64,000 bases of DNA from Microplitis mediator. Lineage: Eukaryota > Arthropoda > Insecta > Hymenoptera > Braconidae. Location of the stretch: the NCBI RefSeq assembly GCF_029852145.1, contig NC_079971.1, forward strand, positions 20,273,563 through 20,337,562, in the 5' to 3' direction. Positions 18,803 to 31,065 of this stretch are shown piece by piece (the stretch's first letter is position 1; every line of letters starts with the position of its first letter). The translations under genes and the position numbers were made by a program. The notes below the pieces were generated by a model that was not told the origin of the DNA, ran no database searches, and saw nothing but the letters and a program-made list of their open reading frames with translations.

Positions 18803-21800
18803 ATGATAACTATAAGATTAGTGTATGCAAGTATTGCGTTAATTGGTACGGCTGGAGGTATATTTATTTAAAATAATAAAGTTAATTATAATTTTAAATA
18901 TTTGTTTATTTTTCTTAAGCAATACCACTAAGTAAATCCTATGGAATATCAAGTACGGAAAAAAATCAAAAAACTTTACGACAAGTGACTCTAGTAAGTA
19001 AACAAAATTAATTTAATTTAATTGGTAGCCATATTCAAGTGTTATTTTATTTTACATATAAATAAAAATGTTGATGTGTTTGGTATTGAGTCGGTATATT
19101 TGTATAACTATACTGTCATTAATAATAATTACAATAATATTATATTTCGTTATCAATTGGCTGCATGTGTGGGAATAATTTTACTTATTTAAATAATTAG
19201 TTATTATTTTTCGATAGTTAATGAGACATGGAGAGCGGGCACCGGTAGATACTTATCCGAAGGATCCGTATATTAATTCGACGATGGATCCTTATGGCTG
19301 GGGACAATTAACTGATGTAAGTTTTTCAAATTTTTCAACAGCTGAGTAATTAAATATGAAAGACGAGTGTTTATGAGAAATTAATATTTTTTTATTTGGG
19401 GAAAATTGGGTTTAAATTGTGATTTTGGTGAAACTATTAGATTTAAGAAAAATTTATAAGAGATCTTTTTTGTAGAAAATTTTATTGTGAGCAAAATTGT
19501 GTTCTGTCATTTTTATCGTTTTTTTGATATTTTAAGCAGAATTTTAATTTTTAATAACATGGCACGAATAAATTTCTCAGGTGAAATAATGATTTTGTCG
19601 TTTTACTTTAAAATTAAATTGTAGGTAATTTATAAGATTTACGTTGAAGTTGAAGAGGACCTTTTTTGTAGAGAATTAAATTTCCTATAAAATTGTGTTC
19701 TATCTTTTTTATAGTATCTTTAATATTTTGTGCAGAAATTTGATTTTGAATAAGATGACAATAATAAATTTACCAAAGGAAATAAAATTTTTTTCTATTT
19801 TCTTTAAATTAAAATTGTGGGTGAACTATAAGGTTAACGTTAAAGTTGCAGAGGACCTTTTTTGTAGAAAATTAAATTTACTGTAAAATAGTAATTTGTC
19901 ATTTTTATCGTATCTTTAATATTTCAGGCAAAATTTTAAATTTTCAATGAAATGGGAATCATAAATTTCCCATGATGGAATAAAAATTTTTTTTTTTTAT
20001 GTAAATTAAAATTGTGGGTGAACTATTAGATTTGCGTTAATGTCGCAAAGGACCTTTTTTGTAGAGAATTAAATTTTCTATAAAATTGTGCTCCGTAATT
20101 TTTATCGTAACTTCAATATTTCAAGCAGAATTTTAATAAAATGAGAACAATAAATTTACTAAATAAATTAAAAAATATCAATTTCATTTGAAATTAAAAT
20201 TTTTCACAAACTATCAGATTTACAATAAAATTAATTGAAACCTTTTTTCTCCAGAATTTAATTTTCTACAAATTTCTGCCTCATCATTTTTAACGTATCT
20301 TCAATAGTTAAATCAGAATATTCATTCAAAGTTACATTTAAAAAAATTCATGTCTTAGAAGTCAGAAATTTTGACAACTCGATCATCAAAAATAATCAAA
20401 CAATTATTTTTTTGTCTACAGAAAGGCCGTTTAAATGTTTACAACATAGGTTTATATCTTCGAGATCGTTACGGTGAATTTTTAGGCGAAGATTATTCAC
20501 CAGATAAATTTTGGCTACAAAGTACTTCAGCAGATCGTGCAAAAATGACAGCAATGATATTGTCCGCGGCACTGTGGAAGCCCAGTGAGAAACAAAAATT
20601 TAAATCCGAAATTGATTGGCAACCAGTTGCACTTCATTACTGGACCAGGCCCGAAGATCAAGTAATTTATTTATTTATAATCATCAATAAAAAATGATGA
20701 TAAAAAATTAATTAGCTAATAATTTGTTAATTTTTAAGAAGGATTTATAATTTATATGTAAATTAGCTCCTGATTATTTGGAATGCATGTCCAAAATTAA
20801 CTGTCGAGCGACTGAAAGTTGATGACGATCCAATTGTGCGGCGAATTAACATTAAATTTAAAGATATGTACGATTATATCGAAAAAAATTCTGGATGGCC
20901 CATGAATAATCCTGGTGATGTTGCTAATATCTACAGTACTTTGAATGCTGAGGTAAATATATTTATTTTTTTTATCTATATTATTAAGAGAATAAGGAAA
21001 ATTTTGTTCCCGCCATATCTATATGATAGAATTAATTAGTTATTGAAATCGGTATCATTAGATAGGTCTTGACTTGAATGTGTGCCTTTTCATAGTTTAA
21101 ACTCTTTTTAATTTCCAAGTATTGAGATAAATAGATTTATCTATATCATTCGAAATACATTTAAATTACGCGGGAAAAAAGACGATCATATTTATTTTCT
21201 TTAAATAAATTAATACTTTAATTATTCTGTCACTAAATATGACCGAATGTCGTTGAATATATAGCTATATTATTTATATCGCGTTACTTATTCCAAAATG
21301 ATAGATTTTTTTACTCCCTTTTGGTTTTAGGAAGCTTCTCAAAGCCAAAAAAGTGTGCATAGAAAAAAAAAAGATTCATTGGCACAAAAAATCTTTACTC
21401 GCCTAGAGAAAATTTTTACTTACTCCAATAAATTTTTGCATTGTGAATTGAAAACAAAAATTTATTTAGAACTAGAAAAAATTACTTGGTGCAAGGAATT
21501 ATTTTTTGACCGAAAAAATCTTTTCTCGCTCCAAGACAATTTTTGTATTTAATTGATAATGCATAAAATTTCTTGGTGCAAATTAAAATTTTGTTGCGGC
21601 AAGATATCCTTTTTTTCTGGGTATTTTATAAATTTAGTAGTGATACTTAGGCAGTCACGTAGTGACTACAGGTTTCTCGTTAATTATTTAAAAGATATAG
21701 AGTTCAAGAACTAGTTTTTGACACTCATGTGGATTTTATGTGCATACGGACGTAGATAAGCAAAAACGTGTCAACTGACAAAAAACCGATTTTTGTACTA

Positions 21801-24800
21801 AATAATTTCTTACATTAGAAACTAGAAGATTTTTTTTCGATTAGTTTAGGGTTAAAAAAAATATTCTTTTAAAAGATGAAATTCAAGAAATTGTTGGTAC
21901 AAATTAATTATCTGGGATAGAAGTAGCATCTAGTTATTAGTTATATCGGACGCTCTACTCACTCATACGTCAATTTAATTTTTTCTTCTAAGTTAGAGTC
22001 TACATTGTTAAAAATTAGCAGAGTGAACGCGGAGCGGATTACTGTGGATTTATTTAATCCCCTGGGAGTGAAATTCACTCCGTAGGATAAAAGAAGACGT
22101 CAGTTGAAATTTGAGCCCTTGAAATTAATATCACGTATTCCCTGATTGCGATTTTCTATTTCCCATTTAAATAACACGGGAAAAAAAAATTTTAAGTTTT
22201 GAATTTTATATCTCCGTAATGACGTATTGTACAAATAAGCCCAAGATATATATTTGCGTAAGAAATTTAACGCTCTACAAAAAAGAACTCTTATGATTAT
22301 TTGAAAAATCCACCTGTTCAAAAGTTGTTTAATCTTGAAGTCAAATTTATAGTAAATTACAAGATCTTTTTACTCTCCCAGCGAAACTATCAGACTTATC
22401 ACAAAATGTCAAAGACCTTTTCTGTAGACAATTTTATTTTCTACAAATCATCTCTGATGAAGTTTTTAAAAATTCCGCATTGTTTTCTAGTTATCACCAT
22501 TTTTATATCAAGATTTAAAAAAAAATAGTGTTCGGAGCGATTTCAAGATCTTGATATTAAAACGGTCATAATTAGAAAACAAGGCGGAATTTTGAAAAAC
22601 TTTACTAGAGATAATTTGTAGGAAATAAAATTGTCTACAAAAAAAGGCTATGACATTTTGTGATAAGTCTGATAGTTTTACTGGAAAAGTAAAAAAGATC
22701 TCGATATTTACTATAAATTTGACTCCAAGCTTAAACAATTTTTGAACAGATGGATTTTTTAAAAAATCATAAGAGTCCTTTTTAACTTCCCGCTAAGAAA
22801 ATTGCAAATTTTCAAAAAAGGGAAGTTATTGGTTTCGGTCCGATTTTCGAAAATCGAGTTTTCATCTGATGTCGACGTTTTGAGGTCCTAGGAAACTATT
22901 CTGACTATTCCCGGGTGGACGTCCGTGTGTGTGTGTGTGTGTGTGAACTTTTTTTTGTCCGACGATATCGTTGGAACGGATGAACCGATTTGAACGTACT
23001 TGGTGGCGATCGAAAGAGCTCACCAAAACTTAGTCTTGATTAGATTTTGGGGTAAATCGGTCATGTAGTTTACAAGTTATACAAAGAATAAGAATTAAAA
23101 TTTTTTTTTCATTTTAGTTTTTTATTGATTTCTCAGAAACGACTTATACGATCAACTTCAAAATCTAATCAGCTCTAGAACTCAATAAAACACGTCGATT
23201 GCCACCTCAATCATCAAAATCAGATAATTCGTTCGAAAGTTATCACGGGAGAAAGAAATGGTAAAAAACAGTTTTTTGCGAATATCTTCGAAACAACTGA
23301 ACCAAACAATTTCAAAATTTTATCAGCTCTAGAACTCAATAAAATACGCCGATTGCCACCGCAACCATCAAAATCGGTCAATTCATTCCTGAGATATCGT
23401 GGGATAAAGAAATGCTAAAATCGGTTTTTTTTTTAAACAATGGCACACTAAAGTATTTTCGAGCTCGAAGAGCTCGAAAACAGCGGGAAGTTTTGGGGCT
23501 GGCCCGCAGGGTCAACCGATAGACAGATTTTTTGTAGAGCGTTCAATTTCCTACAAATATATATCCTGGGCTTATTTGTTCATTACGTCATTACGGAGAT
23601 ACAAAATTCAAAACTTAAAATTTTTTTTTCTGATGTTATTTAAATGGGAAATAGAAAATCGTAATCAGGGAGTACTTGATATTAATTTTAAGGGCTCAAA
23701 TTGTAACTGGCGTCTTCTTTTATCCCACTGAAACTTTTGAGTGTGTGCCCTTGATAAAAAAAAAATAGTCGATTTTTTTGAATCAGTCTAATTTATATAT
23801 TTTTAAACAGTGATCAATAAAAAGACATTTAATTTGTCCTCGAATAATTCGACATAAATTTTATAAACTGAACATAATGACAGTCAGTACGCATCACTAG
23901 TTACTGGGAACCATGACCTAACTTTTTTTGTTGACAATCAATTCATTTTTAATTCTAAAGTATCAAATAAAAAAAAACTTAATTCGCCTTTATGATTCTC
24001 GGTACCTATCCCGGGATTATAAAGTCATAAAAAAATTCAAAATCTATGTTTTAAAATTTTTAAACTTCTATACAAAGAGTCAAAAAATTTTTAAATGACC
24101 TTATACTTTTTTAAACATATTTTTTACTAGAACTAGACATAACATGCTCGCCTTCATTCTTTCAAAAATCCCGCCACTATCTCAGTCGACCAATCGACAA
24201 GCGAATAAAATAGTCACAGAAGTGACGTAAAACGATACGACATCCGGTCATCAACTTTTTAGAAGAGGATACGCTTTTATTTCAACTGTAGAACGTATAT
24301 GTATTAGACTGGCCCAAAAAAATCGACTATTTCTATTTTTTTTCGATACTGTGAAAATATTATTCCTGATGACCAAAAAAAATTATTGTGCAAGTTTGCG
24401 CTCTTAATATTGATATTAAGAGGTGTATCGTTTCGACTTTTAGTTTTTTGACAGAAGTTTTATTTTTTACCCAAAACTCGTAAATCATCTATCTGAAAAA
24501 TTTGAGCAATGTATATTCTTAAAGGAAATTGAATTTCCTACAAAAAATGTCTCTTAGTAAATTGACGTAAAACGAGCCGTTTCTTTTTGACCGTGCCTTA
24601 AACATTGATTTGTTTTTTAAATTCTTTGTTTCTATTTTGGATTTTTGTAACTACTAGAAATATTAAAATTTTTTTCAGTCAAGATACATATTCTTGAAGG
24701 AAATTTAATGCTCTACAAAAAAGGCCTCTTAACATTTTTTGCTAAATTCACTCCTTCGAAAGATATTTAAGGTTGAAGTTGAGTCAAAACGACTTTAATA

Positions 24801-25846
24801 ACCTAAATAACTTTCGAAGGAGTGAATTTAGCAAAAAATGTTAAGAGACCTTTTTTGTAGAGCATTAAATTTCCTTCAAGAATATGTATCTTGGCCAAAA
24901 AAAATTATAATATTTCTAGTAGTTATAAAAATCCAAAATAGAAACAAAGAATTTAAAAAACAAATCAATGTTTAAGGCACGGTTACAAGGAAACGGCTCG
25001 TTTTACGTCAATTTACTAAGAGACATTTTTTGTAGGGAATTCAATTTCCTTTTTTAAGAATATACATTGCTCAAATTTTTCAGATAGATGATTTACGAGT
25101 TTTGGGTAAAAAATAAAATTTCTGTCAAAAAACTAATAGTCGTAACGATACACCTCTTAATATCAATATTAAGGGCTCAAACTTGCACAATAATTTTTTT
25201 TGGTCATCTGGAATAATATTTTCACTGTGTCGAAAAAAAAAAATAATCGATTTTTTTGGCCCAGTCTAATTTATATATTTAACTAAATAAATTTCTAATT
25301 TTTTTTATCTTTAATTTAAAAAAAAAATAGGAAGCGATGGGTATAGCGATGCCTGAATGGATTCGTCAGTACTACCCTACGAAAATGTCATCACTGATGA
25401 GTTTCAGTCTCTCGCAGAACGTCTTCAACGACAAGCTGCGTCGCCTAGCAGGTGGGCCATTCATATCGAAGATGGTCCGCAAGATGGAAGACCGAGTTAC
25501 AGGAAACCTCAAGCCCAAGGCGCGTAAAATGTTTGCATACATAGCCCACGACAATTCAGTTGTTAATTTGCTGTCGTCAATGCGCGTGTGGGACGGCAAG
25601 GAACCGGGTTTCAATGCGATGATCCTCATCGAGTTGCATGAAATCAAGGGCGACTGGAATGTTCAGTTGTTTTATCGCAATGCACCAGATTACGAACTTC
25701 GTCCGCTAATTATTCCTGGCTGTGAACAAATGTGTCCACTTAAAAAATTTAAGGAATTAATGGAACCAATGATAATAGACGACTACGAATCAGAGTGTAA
25801 AGTCGACGACCCGAATTATAAAATTCCCCCACCACCGCCAGCTTAA
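18803..25846 (+). CDS. Histidine acid phosphatase (lysosomal/venom acid phosphatase type), six exons
   Basis: Exons 18803-18857, 18920-18993, 19218-19316, 20422-20661, 20767-20952 and 25331-25846; all junctions are GT-AG and keep frame, giving 389 residues, the usual length. The first ~18 residues (MITIRLVYASIALIGTAG) are a signal peptide, so the enzyme enters the secretory or lysosomal route. Exon 3 carries the phosphohistidine motif RHGERAP (46-52). Exon 6 carries the proton-donor motif as AHDNSVV (His291-Asp292). LLIIWNACP and the C-terminal CEQMCPLKKF cysteine pair are typical of the branch. It hydrolyses phosphomonoesters through a phosphohistidine intermediate. Intron 5 (4.4 kb) has been filled by three mobile elements. 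The last exon is more GC-rich than the others. Whether it serves lysosomes or venom cannot be read from sequence. Confidence 0.95.
19430..20340 (+). repeat. Five tandem ~195-bp units in intron 3 of the acid phosphatase
   Basis: The block GAGGACCTTTTTTGTAGAGA and its variants occur near 19460, 19655, 19851, 20048 and 20239, spaced about 190-197 bp. Each is followed by AATTAAATTTCCTATAAAAT, then TTTTTATCGTATCTTTAATATTT, then ATAATAAATTTAC. The units have diverged from one another. The core resembles the inner arm of the palindromic hAT-like elements. Confidence 0.75.
20981..21686 (+). mobile_element. ~706-bp element R, copy 1, in acid phosphatase intron 5
   Basis: Runs from TTATTAAGAGAATAAGG to AGGTTTCTCGTTAATTATT, an imperfect terminal inverted repeat. 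The inverse complement of the whole element recurs at 43353-44913 in an AMT intron, where an 848-bp insert splits it. It contains TTCTTGGTGCAAG-type arms shared with the 14350 element. No transposase ORF. Confidence 0.7.
22784..23527 (+). mobile_element. Complete 744-bp member of the AACTTCCCGC family, possibly Helentron-like
   Basis: Starts AACTTCCCGCTAAGAAAATT. Near the other end the same bases return inverted (CAGCGGGAAGTT) after a hairpin (GAGCTCGAAGAGCTCGAAAA), followed by a conserved tail GGGGCTGGCCCGCAGGGTCA and CCGATAGACAGA. It sits in a T run of the host palindrome (AGAGTCC|TTTTT). Subterminal inverted repeat plus 3' hairpin and insertion in T tracts are features of Helentron-type non-autonomous elements, but this class assignment is inference. 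Other copies: 45893-48467, 52283-52425, 53750-53945, 5885-6010. Confidence 0.7.
22924..22945 (+). repeat. GT microsatellite
   Basis: About eleven GT repeats inside the AACTTCCCGC-family element. Confidence 0.85.
24305..25269. mobile_element. Palindromic hAT-like element with TAGACTGG ends (965 bp)
   Basis: Ends are TAGACTGGCCCAAAAAAATCG and CGATTTTTTTGGCCCAGTCTA, and the arms remain complementary almost to the centre near 24790 (TAACATTTTTTGCTAAATTC against GAATTTAGCAAAAAATGTTA). Flanking octamers ATATGTAT and ATTTATAT agree at six of eight positions, so the target duplication may have decayed. It lies 60 bp before the last acid phosphatase exon. Confidence 0.75.
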
Positions 25847-25864
25847 AAAGTATTAAAAAAAAAC

Positions 25865-25870
25865 AATAAA
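25865..25870 (+). terminator. Poly(A) signal of the acid phosphatase gene
   Basis: AATAAA 18 bp after the stop codon on the plus strand. Confidence 0.6.
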
Positions 25871-25893
25871 CTGTTAACTTATTCTGTGATCTA

Positions 25894-25899
25894 TTTATT
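25894..25899 (-). terminator. Poly(A) signal of DDX23
   Basis: TTTATT on plus (AATAAA on minus) 30 bp beyond the DDX23 stop. It lies only 24 bp from the opposing phosphatase signal, so the two 3' UTRs must overlap. Confidence 0.6.
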
Positions 25900-25928
25900 T
25901 AAACATTTGAAAATTATTTTAAAAAATT

Positions 25929-28900
25929 TTACGCAAATATTTTTTCTTCGCGACGTTTTTTCGTTACGACGGTGCCAGGCTTGTGCTGTGCCTCTGGATG
26001 ATTTAGTAGCTCTGGTGGACATGTTGATATTGGACTTCCTAAAATCGTTTGCTTGAGGTCGTAGAACAGGTGACTGTCATCTTTAGTACAAAATGATATC
26101 GCCAAACCGGCTTTGCCTGCACGTCCTGTTCTACCAATACGATGGGTGTAATCTGGAATTAAATTATTTATTTATTATTAATAATAATAATAATAATTAT
26201 TGTAAATTAATAGACATTTAATTATTGACTAAGGTGAAAACCCCTATACCCGCTCAGTACCATTAGTCGCTCACTTTAACTGTTTTAGGCGTTTTTTTAT
26301 AATTTTTATAAAAAAAAATTACAACTAAAAATATTATTATTGATAAATAATTATTTGTGAATCTAAATATATTAAAATATGAAGTATCAAATTATTTTAT
26401 AATAGATTATAAACTTAAATTAAATGACTGTTTTCAAAATCGCGCTCAGCCGGGCATTTTTTACTTTAACGTTCATTCGTTAGATTAAATTTTGGTTACG
26501 TCAAATTTTTTAAGAATTGTTGTAACTATATCTTATTAAATACATTTTTAAAATTCATGAAATTTTATCTTATGAAAGAATAAAGTAGTATAATTTATAA
26601 ATTATTTGTCCAAATCAATAAACTTATCATAGTTTAATTGATATTGTCTTTGAGCGACTATAGGGCCATGTGTTGGTCGAGTAATGGTACATGACAACTT
26701 TTAGTGAGCGACTATGGGTACACTCAAGGACCTTATTTAAAAAATTAATAATAATTAATTATCAAGATTATTCTTCAAACTCAAATTTTATTCTAATACT
26801 CGAAACTTCAAAAAATAACTTTAAAAAAAAATGGTTTTTCATTTTATTTATTAATTTATATTGAGTGATTTAATCTCACTCCAATGAAAAGTGAGCGGGT
26901 ATAGGGGCTTTTACCTTATATGTTTAATGTAAAAAATAATTTTTTTGACAGAAAAAAATTGAAATTTATTTTCGAAATTTCAGAAAAAAAAATCAGTATA
27001 TTTTTAAATAAACTGACTTTTTAAAATAAAAAAAATGTTATGGAATTCAATTTTTAAATATTTTAAGAAAAATATATTAAATTTGAATTGAAATGTTTCA
27101 ATAGCATAATTTTTTGTAAAAAGTAAATACGACATTTCTAAAGGTTATTTGTTTTCTGGGTGTATGTAAAAAATTATCAGCTTTCAGAAAATATCAAAGT
27201 GATTAAAAATTTGGGACAAGGCCAAAAAATACTCTTTCCACTTTGAACTGGATTTTTAAGGTCTCTGATTATGTATAAAAAAATTCTTATAGATAATAAG
27301 TTTTTTTACAAAAAAAAAAAAAATTTCATTGATCTGATTTTTATTAAAATTATAAAATAAAATAAAAAAATTGAAACAAAAATTTGAATTTTGAATTTAA
27401 AAATAAAATTGACTAGATCCATCTGGTGACCGAAATTACCCGGGTCAAGTCACAATTCTTTTTTTTCTAGTCAAATTTTTTTTAAATTAATTAAGAATTT
27501 CTGTTATTTTTTACACTAAAGTAATCATATTAAATTCTCTGGGGTTTAAAAAATAAGATTACATTTTTTCTATCGTATTGATTCAAAATAAGCCAATAAA
27601 TAAAGTGGGCAAAACGGGGTACTTAAGAAAATAGTGTTTTCGGGGATTCAACCGTATTCAAATTCAAGGGGATAGCCACTGTGAAATTTAAAAAAAAAAA
27701 TTGTTTTTTTTATTAAATCAAAGTTTATAAATTCAAAAATACGTATCTAGAGTTATATATGAAAATTCCCAATATTTTTCGAGTTATAGTCATTTTTGTG
27801 ACAGCGCGTCAACTGACCGTTGCATCAACTAAAAACTTAAAACGCGTTTTTCTCGAAACTATTTTTTTTTAACTGGTGGCATCTGTAATTTGCATAAATA
27901 TGAACCGATTCGCAACGTTTTTTTTTTCGTATTCGTCTATTCAGTAGCTAAAGTTGCACGTAGGGGATTTTGAAAATTTTGATTTTTAAGATTTTTTAGG
28001 GCTATTTGAATCCAAAAAAACGAAAAAATTTTTAATATGTCGCAATTTTTTTTCAAATCTAAATTTTCAAAATTCCCTACGTGGAACGATAACCACATGC
28101 ATATAGATTACAACGCGGTTTGGTTTTTTTGTTTCTGATAATCCGTTTTTGAGTTAGAGATGACACCGTGGTGGGGGAAATTTTTTTGGTGCTCCACAAA
28201 AATGCTTATAACTTTGTAATAACATGATATTTTTTAATCAAAATTTAGGAGAATCATCTTCAATGTATACTTTATAAAACAAAAAAAAACCCGATCCCTA
28301 AATTCCTTTATTATCCCAGTCAAAAAAATTCCCGAAAATCACCTATTTTTTCGATCCTCACAGTGGCTATTAAAAAAAATTAAAACCTCAATTAAAAAAA
28401 GAAGAGGTATAGAATTTTAATAAAATTACTTACAGCTGATCAATTAGGGGTTAAACGAAATTTGTTAAATAAAAATTTAAAAATTCTAATTATAAAATTG
28501 ACAAAGATTTTACTGGAATTTATTTTCCAAATTTCATTTGACTCCTAATTGATATCAATAGTAAGTAATTTATTTTAAAAATCTACTGCTACTACGTTAT
28601 CTTTTTTTCAATTCATGCTGTAGTTTTTTTTTAATCAATTGATAAATTTTTATATGCTCATGATCATGACAATTAAGTCATTGGAAATTTATACAAAGTG
28701 GGGGTACATATTAAATTAAAATAAATAATTAATGTAAACCACTTGCTCTTAAAGCAACAAAATAATTAAAAAAATAAAACAAACCTTCAATAGTTTTGGC
28801 CATATCATAATTAATGACCATCGATACATCTTTAATATCAATACCACGTCCAGCAACGTCAGTCGCCACCAATATGTCTTTGCTGCCACCTTTAAGAGAT

Positions 28901-31065
28901 GCCAGGGCGTACTCTCTCTGCTCCTGTCCTTTACCTCCATGAAGTGTACACGCATTGAACTGAAACAAGAAAAAATAAATAAATCCCGAGTCAACCAACC
29001 AACTAACCAAATATTCAAAAATACAAACCCCAATTTTCTCCAAGCCCCGAGCAAGAACGTCGGCACCTTTCTTCTGGTTGACGAAAATAATAACCGGCGG
29101 CTCGACGCCTCTGTGAAGAATCTCCATGAGCTTCCGTCTCTTGTCAGCCTCTCCCATAATATGGACAATTTGTTCCGTTCTCTCCGTAGGTTTACCAACG
29201 CTGCCAATATAGACAACAGCAGGTCTGCGTAGGTAAGTGCGCGCCAGTCTTTCAACAGCCGGAGGCATCGTCGCGGTGAACATCACAGTCTGCCGGTACT
29301 TCTTCTTGGTATTATAATTAGCCAGCAGCTTCTCTTCGTTCTCCGCATCCTCGTTGTCGGGCTTCAAGTTGGTCACCGGCATGTACTCCAAGATCTTCTG
29401 GACATCGGGCTCGAAACCCATGTCAATCATACGATCTGCCTCGTCCAGTACAATGTACGTGCACTGATTGAGAACAAGGTACCGGTTTTCCAGGACATCA
29501 ATCAACCGTCCAGGAGTCGCGATTACTATTTCACAGCCCATGCGCAATCTGAAACCCTGTTCTTCTCTGGAAAGACCTCCAACGACGACGACAGTTCGGA
29601 TACCAAGCGGCTGCCCGAATTTATTCGTCTCTTCCTCAATCTGCTGGGCCAACTCACGAGTCGGAGCGAGAATTATACTGTAAGGACCCTGGTCAGCTTC
29701 TTCCAGCCGCTCGATCTTCGGCAGACTTGTGATCCAGAGTAAAAGAGGAATCAAGAACGCCAGCGTCTTACCGGACCCGGTCTCAGCGACACCGATAATG
29801 TCGCGGTTCTGCAGACCAATCGGTATCGCTTGCCGCTGAATCGGCGTAAGATCTTTGTAGCCGACCTTGTCGATGATGTCAAGAATTTCTTTAGGAAATC
29901 CGGACTCTTTCCATGATCTTATTGGGTCAGGAATCCTGCCACCTTTGATAGTAATGTTGTAATCCTCGCGGAATATCCGCCAGTCCCGTTCTGTCATTTC
30001 ATTGAGAGCTTTCTCGGACCAGTGCCGGTCATCCCACTTCTGTTTTTCTTCTTTACGTTTGACCTTTTTGAGCCGCATCTTCTCCTGCTCTTTCTCAGCT
30101 TCAGTCCGTCTTTTCTCCAGCAGCTCTCCGTAAAATTTGCTCTGGTCCCGCTTCTGTGCTTTGATGTCAATCCCCGCGATGTTACCGCGCCCGAAGAATT
30201 GAACCTGGTGACGTTCCTTGTAGATGTTGTTGTAGTCCACTGAAGTGTCCTCAGAAGTGTCCCAGTCAAAGACAAATTTACGGTCATTGAGCCGACGAAC
30301 CCGACGTTTCTTCTTTATTAGACCCAGGTACCGTTCCTTGATGGCCTCGACCTCTTTCTCTTTGTCTTTGTCTTTATTTTCTTCTTCTCTGCGCTGACTG
30401 TCGCGCCTGCGGTCCCGGTCATCCCAATCCCGGGGGTCTTTTGACGAACCAGCATCGATACCCGCATTCTTCCTGTCTTCCTGCTGCTGTTTCCGTAAAT
30501 TTTCAACTTCTTCCTGTCGTTTCTTCAGAGCCAGAGCTGCCCGTTCTTCTTTGGACAGAAACTTTGGCTTAGATCGCGCCTCCTCTTCGGCTTTTTTCTT
30601 CGCCAGCAATTCTTCCAGACTGAGCGGCTCTCGTTTATTATTTTTCGATTTGTCTTCGTCCTCTTCGTCGTCTTTCTTCTCTTTATTCTCTCCAGCGGAA
30701 TCTTTTTTCGGGTCATCGTCGATTATAAATATCGGACTCGGCTTACGTGTTTTTTCTTGGGCTGCTTTTGTCCCAGGCTCTTTATTGTCTTTATCTTTAT
30801 CTTTGACGTTTGTGTCCCGACGTTCGCGTGAACGTCCACGTTCATTACGGTCGTGATTTCGTTCACGGTCACGTTCTCTTTCTCTTGAGCGATCGCGTTC
30901 TCGTTCTCTTGAACGATCTCGTTCGCGCGATCGTGATCTTTTGCGTGATGATAAATCTTTCTTACGTTCCTTAGATCTGCTACGAGATCGGCGACGTTCA
31001 CGACGATCATGCAGACGTTCACGAGATCTACTTCTGCGTATTTTTTTATTTTCGTGACCCACCAT
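25929..31065 (-). CDS. DDX23: DEAD-box RNA helicase DDX23/Prp28 (U5 snRNP 100-kDa protein), three exons
   Basis: Minus-strand exons 31065-29029, 28959-28785 and 26152-25929, GT-AG and in frame, total 811 residues (about the family length of 820). Residues 1-95 are an Arg/Ser/Glu/Asp-rich RS-type domain; 100-370 are charged and helical. The helicase core has GYKDLTPIQRQAIP (Q motif, 402-415), AETGSGKT (427-434), PTRELAQQ (468-475), TPGR (517-520), DEAD (541-544), TAT (597-599), IIFVNQKKGAD (659-669), DVAGRGID (713-720) and HRIGRTGRAG (741-750), so all motifs are intact. It displaces U1 from the 5' splice site during spliceosome activation. The gene is more GC-rich than its surroundings. The 2.6-kb second intron carries two MITEs, and the gene is convergent with the acid phosphatase, 82 bp between stops. 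Confidence 0.97.
26232..26916. mobile_element. 685-bp MITE with TA duplication, in DDX23 intron 2
   Basis: Terminal inverted repeats AGGTGAAAACCCCTATACCC (26232) and GGGTATAGGGGCTTTTACCT (ending 26916), each flanked by TA. The subterminal GTCGCTCACTTT / AGTGAGCGACTATGGG motif recurs inside. No ORF, so a non-autonomous Tc1/mariner-type element is likely. Confidence 0.8.
27675..28367. mobile_element. 693-bp MITE with TA flanks, in DDX23 intron 2
   Basis: Ends GCCACTGTGA and TCACAGTGGC, flanked by TA at 27673-27674 and 28368-28369. An internal palindrome pairs CACGTAGGGGATTTTGAAAA with TTTTCAAAATTCCCTACGTG (about 27956-28086). No ORF. Confidence 0.7.

Larger units (their letters stand above)
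22085..23726. mobile_element. Palindromic element split by a second element
   Basis: The left arm (GGATAAAAGAAGACGTC from 22085) and the right arm (ending GGCGTCTTCTTTTATCCC at 23726) are inverted copies, as are inner segments such as CCATTTAAATAACA / TGTTATTTAAATGG. The palindrome centre is near 22523. The right arm is broken at 22783/23528 by a 744-bp insert. Just beyond the right end, TTTGAATCAGTCTAATTTATAT at ~23778 resembles the end of the 24305 element. Confidence 0.7.

Noticed and set aside
30551..31022. Open frames antisense to or out of frame with the DDX23 RS-rich region
   Set aside because: They follow from the repetitive Arg/Ser/Glu codons of the real gene; no independent start, splice or motif support.
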